The notes under the pieces are model-generated. The model saw only the letters and a program-made list of their open reading frames with translations, had not been told where the DNA came from and made no database searches. Shown here piece by piece: positions 16,479 through 26,100 of a stretch of 64,000 nt of DNA. Both the position numbers and the translations under genes were made by a program. Every line of letters begins with the position of its first letter. Positions within the stretch are counted from its first letter, which is position 1. Source of the stretch: Cypionkella sinensis (GTDB lineage Bacteria > Pseudomonadota > Alphaproteobacteria > Rhodobacterales > Rhodobacteraceae); NCBI RefSeq assembly GCF_042646385.1, contig NZ_JBHRTO010000001.1, positions 2,976,001 to 3,040,000 on the forward strand, written 5' to 3'.

Positions 16479-17483
16479 ATGAAAACCCGCGTTCTGGGCC
16501 AGGGCTTGGCCGTCTCTGAAATCGGCCTCGGCTGCATGGGGATGAGCTTTTCCTACGGCATCATCCCCGCCCCCGAAACCATGATCCCCGTCCTGCGCGC
16601 GGCCGTTGACCAGGGCGTGACCTTCTTTGACACGGCCGAGGTCTATGGCCCCTATACCAACGAATACCTGCTGGGCGAGGCGCTGGCACCGTTCAAGGGC
16701 CAGGTCACCATTGCCACCAAGTTCGGCTTCCGCTTGCCGCCCGAGGGCGTCACGGCCGAGAACCCGGCCGGTGGTGGCCTGGACAGCAGCCGGGGGGCGA
16801 TCCGTCGCGCCGTCGAAGGATCTTTGCGCCGACTGCGGGTGGAAAAGATCGACCTGCTATATCAACACCGCGTCGATCCCGCGGTGCCCATCGAAGACGT
16901 TGCAGGCACGGTGGGCCAGCTGATCGCCGAGGGCAAGGTGTCCCATTGGGGCCTGTCCGAGGCGGGTGCAGGCACGATCCGCCGAGCCCATGCGGTCACG
17001 CCGCTGGCTGCCTTGCAAAGCGAATACTCGATCTGGTCGCGCAACATCGAACGCGAGATCCTTGGCGTGATCGAAGAGCTGGGCATCGGCCTGGTGGCCT
17101 ATTCTCCGCTGGGCAAGGGCTTTTTGACCGGTGCCATCTCTGCCGCGACCGAGATCGCCGCGACCGATTTCCGCGCGAAGCTCCCCCGGTTCACGCCCGA
17201 GGCGCGGGGCGCCAACCAGGCGCTGGTCGATCTGTTGACCCGGATCGGGGCGGCCCATGGGGCCTCCCCGGCGCAGATCGCCTTGGCCTGGCTGACGGCG
17301 CGGCGGCCCTGGATCGTGCCGATCCCCGGTTCGACCAAATCCGCAAGGATCACCGAGAACCTCGGCGCCGCCCAGGTCACGCTCAATCCCCAGGACCTGG
17401 AGGCCCTGACCGCAGGGGCCGAAGCCATCCCGATCGAGGGCGCCCGTTATCCCGACGCCATCGAGAGGACGACCGGCCTGTGA
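16479..17483 (+). CDS. Aldo/keto reductase, tandem paralogue
   Basis: This 334-aa aldo/keto reductase has FDTAEVYGPY, ATKFGF and YQHRVDP as catalytic and barrel motifs, and PGSTKSARITENL at the NADPH phosphate site. Long identical runs with the AKR at 14885 (around VEKIDL.YQHRVDPAVPIEDVAGTVG) show gene duplication. It is the last gene of the cupin-MFS-AKR operon. Paired reductases with an efflux pump suggest carbonyl or quinone detoxification, but no substrate can be named. Confidence 0.9.
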   Translation: MKTRVLGQGLAVSEIGLGCMGMSFSYGIIPAPETMIPVLRAAVDQGVTFFDTAEVYGPYTNEYLLGEALAPFKGQVTIATKFGFRLPPEGVTAENPAGGGLDSSRGAIRRAVEGSLRRLRVEKIDLLYQHRVDPAVPIEDVAGTVGQLIAEGKVSHWGLSEAGAGTIRRAHAVTPLAALQSEYSIWSRNIEREILGVIEELGIGLVAYSPLGKGFLTGAISAATEIAATDFRAKLPRFTPEARGANQALVDLLTRIGAAHGASPAQIALAWLTARRPWIVPIPGSTKSARITENLGAAQVTLNPQDLEALTAGAEAIPIEGARYPDAIERTTGL

Positions 17484-18148
17484 TGCGGCCCTACGCAGAC
17501 CGGACGGGGGTGGCCGTTCATCATCGCTTTCGGGGTTCCGCAGCAAAGGACATGCCCAAGCCCGCGAAGCCCCGCCTTGCGAAGACGGCGGAGGTTCTGG
17601 ACGGACCCCTTCCGACAAGGCCGCACGTGATCGTGCTCGCAGGCGCCTGTCTTGTTATCCGGGATTTTACTACCCAAGACCAAGCGACCTCCATTCACAG
17701 GGCGAGCTCTCTGGCAGCAAGTCAAGACGAAGCGATGTCTGAAGGCCCACTCCCCGCCCGGCGCGCCGGGCGCAGCGACCCACCGACCGCTTCATCGCGT
17801 GGAGGTTCGATTTAGAGGCTACGTCGAGAGGCCGCTTTCCGCCCTTTGTGAAGGTGTTGACGCGTTCGACCCAAAGCAGATGGTCGGGCTGGACCCACGC
17901 TACGTGGCCGCATGCCCCAAAGCTGAACCTCGGCTGGTGCGGCACCAGAATCCCGGCCATGATGTCTGCTCTGCTGACGGAGCGGTAATCAGGGAGAGCC
18001 AGATGAAACCGGAGGCTGAACGCCGCTTCACGGGGAATTGCTGCAGTTCCCACCGCATTTTGTTGTTCAGCGATATGGCTCGCACGCGATTCCGTCAGAA
18101 CTGCTGTCCATCGCCTCGCAATAGTCTGGCTCGCCGAGATAAATTGGC
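17484..18148. other. 665-bp stretch without intact gene
   Basis: Between the second AKR and the hypothetical frame I find only short overlapping frames on both strands with no motif I recognise. Base composition is less GC-biased than the AKR genes. It may be decayed mobile DNA. No tRNA, hairpin with U-tract or repeat was noted. Confidence 0.5.
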
Positions 18149-19207
18149 GTGGCCCCTGCAGTTCGCGCGCCGTCGCAGTTGCGAAAATTAGCTAAGGATT
18201 CGGTCGCTGCGCGTTGCTCGGGGGTGACTGAGATAGGGATCTCCGTGACGCTGAACGAAGCGCCCAAGATCGTCCACGAACTGCGCCCGTCTGGCGGCAA
18301 GTCAGACTCATCGATCGCGGTCGTTCTGGTGACCGGCTACGACGTTAACAAGGCGGATATCCTGCGCGATTTGAAACTGTTGAACATGCGAGAAGAGGAG
18401 ATATCGGGCAGCGACAACCACCTGTATGGCATCGGCTCCGAGGGCCGCGAGACCGGGCGCAGCTACACCGTTCGGCCCGGTCGCTATCTCCTCACTTACC
18501 GCGCGATGACTGGCGAGACCTTACAGCAAACCGTCCCCGCGCTGCGCGGGCGTCAGACGATGATCTTCATGGAGGCCGCCAAAGGCGATATCCTGCTCGC
18601 CGAAGGCCAAGGCTTTGCCCGGATCGAGCGCGCCGGAATCGATCCCACGCGCACGGTGATGATCTCACTTGGCGGCGACGAAGCAGAGCAGCGCATCCGC
18701 GAGCGGCTGCGCCTAACCCGGTTGCTGCTGCGCGATTTGACGACCGGAAGCGCATCGCTCACCAGCGATTTTCTCGACATCCTCGACCAGCCCGAAACCG
18801 ACCCGCTACTCAAACTCGTTGCCGTACTCGCCGTGCTTAGCCATTGCGAGGCTGGTACTAGCCCGTCGCTTGAAGAGTGTTGGGAGAAGGGCATTGCGCC
18901 GCCGCATCAGCAATGGCTGTCGCGGGCAGGCATGTGGCTTTACGGCCTAAAGGCGATAAAGCTGCCGCCCGACGCGACGATCGCCCGCTGGCAACTCGAT
19001 CGCCTCAATTACGGCAGGTCGTCGGATGACGTCGCGTCGACTATCAACATTCCCCCCATGTATGGCTGCGCTTGGCGCTGGGCGTCGGCGCACAGCGCCG
19101 AGCAACCGGGGGCAATCCGTCGCTACGCGGCGATCCGCGCCGCGACCCGGTCGCGCAGTTCGACCGAGCCTTGGCTCAGTTGGAAGGCAAACGCCGCAAA
19201 GGCTAAG
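18149..19207 (+). pseudogene. Hypothetical protein remnant, truncated at both ends
   Basis: The frame is clearly coding from about 18200 to 19200. An in-frame TAA at 18140 precedes GTG 18149, and no good ribosome site is seen, so the N-terminus is probably missing. The middle contains RTVMISLGG, a helical segment and DPLLKLVAVLAVLSHCE, then LPPDATIARWQLDRL and a PPM..CAWRWA motif. This order resembles the C-terminal part of some large proteins that carry caspase-like or similar N-terminal effector domains; that link is from memory and weak. At about 19207 the frame runs antisense into the integrase, so the C-terminus is also lost or replaced. Confidence 0.5.
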
Positions 19208-19208
19208 C

Positions 19209-19901
19209 CTAGAGGTGCGTTACCGTGCCATCGGACAGACTTTCATAGAAGGCTGGAACCTCTTGCCACGGCACAGAAGGCACGTTCTGGACTTTGTGCC
19301 GTTGCTTGCCCAGCAATGCTACGGCCTTGTCGGTTGCCTGCAAATCCACATCCAAGCCCAACGCCGCGCCATGCTTCAGACAAATGCCCAGACGGTTTAG
19401 CGCCTTGCGCGCGGTATCGGCTTTCGTGTGCCAGATCGGTTGCAGCACTTCGCGAATGTCGTTTTGATCAATGTCAGCGACTGGCACTTTGCCCAGCTTG
19501 GGCAGAATGTGGAGTTGCAACGGGCTAAACCAGCGGCCCGCCAAGCCGTCACCTTTCAAGTCGGCTTTGCGGGACTCGAAGGCGTCAAGCGCCACGTCTT
19601 TCAGGAGGTGCATGTTGCGGGCGGCTTCGCGGCGTTCACGTTCCCGCACTTTAATCGGGTCTTGATTGTCGCGCACCTTGGCCCGCCACTTTTCAGCGCC
19701 TTCACGGGCATCTTTGAGAGAAACATCGGAAACAGAGCCCAAACCCATTTCGCGCCGCCGCCCATGGATCGTCACGCGCAACACCCATTGCCCGCCGCCA
19801 TCCTCTCGTTTCACCAGCCACAGCCCGCCGCCATCGGAATACTTGCCCGGAGCGCAAGTGCGAACCTTGGGCGCGTTCAACTTGTTCAGTGCGCGGCTCA
19901 T
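19209..19901 (-). pseudogene. P4-type tyrosine integrase, catalytic domain missing
   Basis: The 230-aa product starts with the arm-binding DUF4102-like domain (KYSDGGGLWLVKR.....WVLR, GLGSVSDVSLKDAR) and the core-binding helices (ILPKLGKVPVADIDQNDI, ARKALNRLGICLKHGAALG). It ends at VPAFYESLSDGTVTHL followed by TAG. Normal relatives are about 400 aa and continue here into ALRLLILTGVRS, where the first catalytic Arg lies; all of R-H-R-Y is absent. ATG 19901 has GAGGT upstream. The gene starts 163 bp from the right attachment repeat. It cannot be an active recombinase. Confidence 0.88.
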
Positions 19902-19952
19902 TTCAATCCACCTCTGTATCCCCCTCTAAATCTAGTATGAAGTGAAGCAGAT

Positions 19953-20043
19953 TGATAGGCCTTGTGTGAAGCTGATAGCATGAAGCGCAGTAATTTAAAG
20001 GTAGATGCGCACCCTTGACTTTGACTGATAGCGGGCGATAGCC
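19953..20043. repeat. Four TGATAG/CGATAG repeats near attR
   Basis: TGATAGGC (19953-19960), TGATAGCA (19973-19980), TGATAGCG (20026-20033) and CGATAGCC (20036-20043) lie in the same orientation between the integrase start and the attachment core. They could be arm-type sites for the integrase or excisionase. Confidence 0.4.
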
Positions 20044-20063
20044 AGATATAGTGGCTTTCAATG

Positions 20064-20079
20064 CCCTTCAGCGGCACCA
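20064..20079 (+). repeat. attR core, 16-bp copy of tRNA-Thr 3' end
   Basis: CCCTTCAGCGGCACCA exactly repeats 1332-1347 in direct orientation but without the rest of a tRNA gene. It marks the right end of the island. Confidence 0.85.
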
Positions 20080-20205
20080 GTTTCTCGGATCAGTTGAAAT
20101 TTCACGATTTACAGATCAGCGGCCCAAGGGCGCTGTCTGCGTGTTTGCAGGCTGGAACAATTCGTTACCCCCAACCTGCAGACGCTTGGTGCTACACCGC
20201 TGCCG

Positions 20206-21225
20206 TCACTCCGATGATCTGGCCCAGAGGTTGATGGATTTTTCTTCCGAGATCGCGTCAATAGCGGCAAGTTCTTCGGGCGTGAATTCAAGGTTATTGA
20301 TCGCGCCGACGCAATCGACAATCTGCGAGGGTTTCGATGCACCGATCAGCGCCGAAGTAATTCCGCCATCGCGCAAAACCCAGGCAATCGCCATTTGGGC
20401 AAGAGTCTGGCCGCGCGCCTGCGCCATGTCGTTCAGCTTTTTCACCGATTCAATCGCTTTTTGCACTACAGATGGATGCAAAGACTTGTCTTGTGAAGCG
20501 CGGCTGCCTTCGGGAATACCGTTGAGGTATTTATTGGTCAAAAGCCCCTGCGCCAGCGGCACAAAGGCGATAGAGCCGATGCCCAATTCTTTCAGCGTGT
20601 CTTTCAGGCCATCGGTTTCCACCCAACGGTTCAGCATATTATAGCTGGGCTGGTGGATCAGGCAGGGGGTGCCAAGCTCTTTCAGAATGGCATGCGCCTC
20701 TCGCGTGCGCTGGGCGTTATAGCTGGAAATCCCCACATACAGAGCACGGCCCGACCTCACTATGTGATCCAGCGCCATCATGGTTTCTTCCAGCGGCGTT
20801 TCGGGATCGAAGCGGTGCGAATAAAAGATATCCACGTAATCAAGGCCCATGCGTTTCAGGCTTTGGTCACATGAAGCGATCAGATATTTGCGGCTGCCCC
20901 ATTCGCCATAAGGGCCGCTCCACATGTCATAGCCTGCCTTCGATGAGATGATCATCTCGTCGCGATAGGGTTTGAAATCCGATTGCAGAATCTCGCCGAA
21001 AGCCACTTCTGCCGATCCTGGAGGCGGGCCATAATTGTTGGCCAGATCGAAATGGGTGATCCCCAGATCAAAGGCGGTGTGACACATCTCACGCTTGGTG
21101 GCATGCGGCGTATCGTGGCCAAAGTTGTGCCAAAGACCGAATGAAATTGCGGGCAACTTCAGGCCCGACTTGCCACAGCGGCGGTAGGGCATGGAATCGT
21201 AACGGGTGTCGGCGGCGGAATACAT
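20206..21225 (-). CDS. mgrA: L-glyceraldehyde 3-phosphate reductase-like aldo/keto reductase
   Basis: This 339-aa AKR is of the YghZ/MgrA type (AKR14), which reduces L-glyceraldehyde 3-phosphate and methylglyoxal. Diagnostic features are the N-terminal YRRCGKSGLKLPAISFGLW, FDLANNYGPPPGSAE with D and Y, SSKAGYDMW with K, FYSHRFDP with H, and LIGASKPSQI at the cofactor end. ATG 21225 is preceded by AGAGGT. It is the first core gene right of the island, divergent from tamA, and not related to the island's paired AKRs beyond the superfamily. Confidence 0.88.
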   Translation of the reverse strand: MYSAADTRYDSMPYRRCGKSGLKLPAISFGLWHNFGHDTPHATKREMCHTAFDLGITHFDLANNYGPPPGSAEVAFGEILQSDFKPYRDEMIISSKAGYDMWSGPYGEWGSRKYLIASCDQSLKRMGLDYVDIFYSHRFDPETPLEETMMALDHIVRSGRALYVGISSYNAQRTREAHAILKELGTPCLIHQPSYNMLNRWVETDGLKDTLKELGIGSIAFVPLAQGLLTNKYLNGIPEGSRASQDKSLHPSVVQKAIESVKKLNDMAQARGQTLAQMAIAWVLRDGGITSALIGASKPSQIVDCVGAINNLEFTPEELAAIDAISEEKSINLWARSSE

Positions 21226-21368
21226 GACGGACCTCTGGATTGATTGCGCTAACAGTTCGACGCAATCAGGCATTGCGTCAAGGGAGCGGTAGAAAATTGT
21301 GATCGGTCACGGCGTTGCCCTTTATCCACGATCACGGCATAGTGTGGATAAGTTCCTGTGGAGTGTCC

Positions 21369-23195
21369 ATGTATAGTGTTCAAATCAAAAAAATGGCGCG
21401 CGTTCTTCTAGGGGCCGCCGCCTTCGGATTGATGGCGGGCTCTGCTGGGCAGGCGCTTGACCGGCTGGAATTCAGCGTGCCAGGGGCGCCAAAAGCGCTT
21501 GAAAAGGATTTGCGCGCAGCCTCGATTTTGCTGGCGTCGGAGAAATCTGGCAAGGTTCTGGCGCAAGATATCTTCACCGATGCGCGGGCCGAATATGCCA
21601 GTCTGCTGAACGCTTTGTATGCGCGTGGATATTACTCGGCTGTGATCCATGTGTATGTGGATGGGGTGGAAGCAGCCAGTATTGCGCCGCTGGACGCGCC
21701 GAATGCGATTTCGAACATCAAAGTGGTGGTAGAGCCGGGGCCAGAATTTGCCTTCAGTCAGGCGCGGATTGCCCCTTTGGCGAAGCGCACAGTGCTGCCC
21801 GAAGGCTTTGCAGTGGGCAAGACGGCGGAGAGCGGTGTCATTCTTGAGGCGGTGACGGCTGGTGTGAACGGCTGGCGCGACCGATCCCACGCCAAAGCCG
21901 AGGTGGCGCGCCAAAAACTGACTGCAGATCATGCCACGGCAAAGCTTGCTGCGGATGTCGTGCTTGATCCGGGGCCCGCGTTGCGCTTTGGGCGGCTTAC
22001 GATCAAAGGGGCCGAGCGGATGCGCCTTGCGCGCGTGCGTGCCATTGCTGGTTTGCCTGAGGGGCGTGCATTTTCTCCCGCCGAGTTGGATCGTGTCGGG
22101 GCACGTCTGCGGCGGACAGGTGTGTTCAAATCGGTGACGTTGACCGAGGATGATTTTATCACCTCCCCTGATCTGCTGGGCATCACCGCTACCTTGGTTG
22201 AGGAAAAGAAGCGCCGCTACACCTTTGGTGCCGAGCTGAGCAGCAATGACGGGGCGACCCTGAATGCGGCTTGGCTGCATCGCAATCTTTTTGGTGGGGG
22301 TGAGCGCCTGAAGATCAGCGGCGATGTGACAAACATCGGGGTTTCGCAGGGTGGTGCAGACTTTATGCTGGGTGTCTCACTGGAGCGTCCGGCTACATTT
22401 TCCCCGGATACGACGGCAGGCGTGGGTTTGACCTATGGCAGGTTGAACGAGTTGGACTATGACGCCGATCTGTTCAGCGCCACTGTCACGCTCAGCCAGA
22501 TTGTCAGCGAGCAACTGTCGGGGAAAGCTGGCCTTTCCTATGATTACGCTCGGATTACCGATCCGCGAGGCGAGTCGACCTATCGGGCGCTGTCACTTCC
22601 GATCAGCGTGATCTGGGATCGCCGAGACAGCAAAACTGATGCCACGCGAAACTTCTACATCTCGGCTGAAGCAAAGCCGTTCCTTGGTTTTGGCATCACC
22701 GACAGCGGCCTGCGCGCAACACTGGATTTGCGCGGCTACAAGGCTTTGGGCGAGACTAATCGGCTGGTGCTGGCCGGTCGCTTGCAAGCGGGCGCGGTGT
22801 TTGGCGCAAGCCTGCTCGGCACGCCGCGCGATTACCTGTTCTATTCAGGCGGTGGCGGAACGGTGCGCGGGCAGCCCTATCAATCTTTGGGCGTGAACGT
22901 GCTGCGTGATGGCTTGGGGGCGACCTATCAAACAGGTGGCAAGACCTTTGTGGGTGCATCGCTTGAAGCTCGGGCAAAGGTGACAGAGTCAATTGGCGTG
23001 GTGGGCTTTGTTGATGTGGGCCGAATCGACGCCAATGAGTTTTTCAGCGATTTTGGCGATTGGCATGCGGGCGCCGGTATCGGTGTGCGCTACGCCACGC
23101 CGGTCGGGCCGATCCGGCTGGATATCGCGGGTCCGGTCGGCGGATCTACGGGCGACGGCGTTCAAGTTTATGTTGGTTTGGGGCAGGCGTTTTGA
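21369..23195 (+). CDS. tamA: Translocation and assembly module protein TamA
   Basis: The 608-aa protein is an Omp85-family outer-membrane barrel. It has an N-terminal signal peptide (about residues 1-27, ending near GQA), POTRA domains (about 28-260) and a C-terminal 16-strand barrel with the YSGGGGTVRGQPYQS motif (RG of the conserved VRGF/Y loop) near residue 500. Together with TamB it helps insert outer-membrane proteins and affects phospholipid transport. ATG 21369 gives a good signal peptide. Its TGA overlaps the tamB ATG (TGATG), so the two are translated together. Confidence 0.9.
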   Translation: MYSVQIKKMARVLLGAAAFGLMAGSAGQALDRLEFSVPGAPKALEKDLRAASILLASEKSGKVLAQDIFTDARAEYASLLNALYARGYYSAVIHVYVDGVEAASIAPLDAPNAISNIKVVVEPGPEFAFSQARIAPLAKRTVLPEGFAVGKTAESGVILEAVTAGVNGWRDRSHAKAEVARQKLTADHATAKLAADVVLDPGPALRFGRLTIKGAERMRLARVRAIAGLPEGRAFSPAELDRVGARLRRTGVFKSVTLTEDDFITSPDLLGITATLVEEKKRRYTFGAELSSNDGATLNAAWLHRNLFGGGERLKISGDVTNIGVSQGGADFMLGVSLERPATFSPDTTAGVGLTYGRLNELDYDADLFSATVTLSQIVSEQLSGKAGLSYDYARITDPRGESTYRALSLPISVIWDRRDSKTDATRNFYISAEAKPFLGFGITDSGLRATLDLRGYKALGETNRLVLAGRLQAGAVFGASLLGTPRDYLFYSGGGGTVRGQPYQSLGVNVLRDGLGATYQTGGKTFVGASLEARAKVTESIGVVGFVDVGRIDANEFFSDFGDWHAGAGIGVRYATPVGPIRLDIAGPVGGSTGDGVQVYVGLGQAF

Positions 23196-26100
23196 TGCGG
23201 AAATTTCTTCTGGCCAGTTGTCTTGCTGTATTGCCGTTTGCAGGACATGCGCAAACTGATGACCGCGATTATCTAACCGCTTTTCTGGAAGACAGCCTGT
23301 CCGGTGCCGGCCGCAAAGTCGTGGTGACGGGCTTCGCAGGCGCGTTGTCTTCGCAAGCCAGTCTGACCGAGTTGACCATAGCGGATGATGCCGGTGTCTG
23401 GCTGACACTGCGTGACGTCACGCTGGATTGGAGCCGGTCTTCGCTGTTGTCTGGTGCGGTGGTGGTGAACGAACTTACGGCCGGTGAAATTGTGCTGGAT
23501 CGTTTGCCCGAGGCTGGATCAAGCGCCCCTTCACCAGAGGCGAGCAGCTTTGCGCTGCCGGAGTTGCCAGTTTCTGTCGAGATTGGCCAGATTGCCGCCA
23601 AGCATATCGTGCTTGGCCCAAGCGTTTTGGGCACAGGGCTTGAGGCGACGCTGCAAGCCTCGCTGTCTCTTTCCGGGGGCGAGGGCAAGGGCAGCCTTGT
23701 GTTAGAGCGCACAGATTCGGGGCCAGCGGGTAAGGTCGATCTGTCTGCGTCTTATGCCAACGCGACCAAGCAGTTGACGATTGATCTGGCCGCAGAAGAG
23801 GCGGCGGGTGGCATTGCTTCGGTCAAACTTGGTCTGCCGGGCGCGCCTTCGGTCGCTCTGAGTGTCAAGGGCGCTGGGCCGATCAGTGACTTTGCCGCTG
23901 ACGTTGCATTGAAAACCGATGGCGTTGATCGTTTGGCAGGCAAGATTACCTTAACCGGGAAAGAGGATGGCGCGACCGCGTTTGCGACCGATCTGAAGGG
24001 CGATCTCGCGCCCTTGTTTTTGCCGTCCTATGCCGAATTTTTTGGAAATAGCGTCAGCCTCAGCACTGCCGGTAAGCGCTGGCCCGATGGCCGTCTGGCG
24101 CTGGATACACTGGCAGTCAACGCAAAGGCACTTTCGTTGCAAGGCGCGTTAGCCTTGGCTGCGGATGGGCTGCCGCAGAAATTCAACCTGACGGGCACGA
24201 TTGCAGCACCCGACGGCAGCCCAGTATTGCTGCCCCTGACCACCGATTTGCCAGTCAAGGTCAACTCGGCGCAGATCGCGCTTGGCTACGATGCAACACA
24301 GGACGAAGGTTGGACGGCCAATCTTGCCATTTTGGGCCTTGATAGAGCCGATTTCCGTGCAAGCAGCCTGAGCCTTTCCGGTTCTGGGCGCATCGCGCGG
24401 GTAGCAGGATCCCGTCAGGTTGGCGGCACGTTCAAGTACACGGCTGAGGGGCTGGACCCAACCGATCAAGCCTTGGCGCGCGCCTTGGGTGCTGTGATCT
24501 GGGGGGACGGTTCTGCCTATTGGCGCGAGGGTGATGGCAGTGTGACGCTTCAGCGATTCAATCTGACAGGCGAGGATTATGCGGCCCTGATCAGCGGCAA
24601 GATCGAAAGCCTTAGTGATGCTTTTGCGATCACTGGGAAGGCTAGCGCGCAGATGGAAGATTTATCGCGGTTGTCCGGGCTTGCTGGCCGCCCCTTGGCG
24701 GGTGCTGCCGAGATCTCGGTTAGTGGCAATGGTAGTCCGATCACTGGCGCCTTTGATGTGACTGCCAGCGCGACTGGCACCGATATGCAGGCGGGGCAGG
24801 CTGAACTGGACAATCTGTTGCGTGGTCAGGCTACGGTCACGGCCTCTGTTCTGCGCGACACCAAGGGCACCACATTGCGCGATCTGACGGTAAAGGCAGC
24901 GACACTTTCAGCGCAAGCCTCGGGCAGTCTGGCGACGGCGGGTAGCGATATTCTGGCCAAGCTGAATTTCACCGATCTTTCCAGCCTTGGGGCCAAGTAT
25001 CGCGGCGCTTTGAATGGCACGGCACATCTGACAGGCACGCTAGAGGCCGGCAAAGTTGTGCTGGATGCCACCGGACGTGGGTTGGCGATTGGCAATCCAC
25101 AGGCTGACAAGTTGTTGGCGGGCAATTCCAGTTTGGCCGTTACATTGGCGCTGAAGGACGGGGTTGTGCAGGTTGATAATGCAACTTTGTCCAACCCCCA
25201 GCTTGAGGCACAAGCCACGGGCAGCGTTACCGACAATAAGCAGATGGTTGACCTGACGGCGCGATTGAAAAACCTGGCGCTGATCGTGCCAGAGTTTCCG
25301 GGGGCGTTGTCGGTTTCGGGCACGGCTGTTCAGGACGCTTCGGGAATCACGCTTGATCTGAAAGGACAGGGGCCCGGGCAGATTGACGCCAGTGTCACAG
25401 GCAAGATCGCGCCGGGCTTCGGGTCAGGCGATCTGGCGATCAAGGGCAGTGCTCAGGCTGCACTGGCAAATGCATTCATCCAGCCTCGTGCTGTTTCCGG
25501 TCAGATGGCATTTGATCTGCGGTTGAATGGCCCGCTGGCACTGGAATCGCTGTCTGGTCCCGTCACTTTGTCTGGTGGGCGACTGGCAGACCCAAGCCTT
25601 AACTTTGCTTTACAGGACATCAATGCGCGGGCCAATCTGGCGCGTGGGCAGGCTGTGATTGATGTGACGAGCGCTGTCTCGACTGGTGGCAGCTTGACGG
25701 TAAAGGGCAGCGCGGGCCTTGGTGCGCCCTACGCGGGCGATCTGGCAGTTGATCTGCGGCAAGTCACTCTGCGAGATCCTGATCTTTACGAAACCACGCT
25801 CGATGGCGGCGTCACGGTGAAAGGCCCGCTGACTGGCGGTGCGATGATTGCGGGCCGGATTGCGCTGTCCGAAACTGAACTGCGGGTGCCATCCACCGGG
25901 TTTGGCGGTGCGGGTGGTTTGCCGGGCCTTGAACATAAGAACGAACCCAAGCCTGTGCGCGCCACCCGTGCGCGGGCAGGTCTGATTGCCAACGGCAAAG
26001 ATGCGGGCGCGAGTGGTGCTGGTCAGCCTTTTGGGTTGAACGTCACTCTATCGGCGCCCAGCCTGTTCATCCGAGGCCGTGGTCTGGACGTAGAGATGGG

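Larger units (their letters stand above)
1348..20079. mobile_element. Genomic island integrated at tRNA-Thr(CGT)
   Basis: The 18.7-kb segment lies between two copies of the 16-bp tRNA 3' end. It carries an integrase gene next to the right copy and separates genes that look like core chromosome (hemY side and the mgrA/tamA side). Cargo is oxidoreductases, cupins, two MFS pumps, several regulators (LysR, TetR, GlxA type) and rlmF. The integrase lacks its catalytic domain, so the island is probably fixed. No conjugation genes, phage structural genes or complete transposase genes were seen. Third-position C/G bias in much of the segment is stronger than in flanking genes. Confidence 0.8.
19902..20205. 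other. Right island end: integrase upstream region and attR
   Basis: This 304-bp non-coding stretch holds four short GATAG-type repeats (19953, 19973, 20026, 20036), a possible TTGACT promoter element near 20015-20026 and the attachment repeat at 20064-20079. The last 126 bp lead to the stop of the reductase gene. Confidence 0.6.

Noticed and set aside
17652..18191. 180-codon plus-strand frame between AKR and the hypothetical remnant
   Set aside because: No ribosome site, no motif, and competing frames of equal length on the other strand; reported as gene-poor sequence instead.
21297..21345. GTGATCGGTCAC near tamA as a CRP/FNR site
   Set aside because: The half-sites are separated by 4 bases, not 6, and do not match the FNR pattern; evidence too weak.
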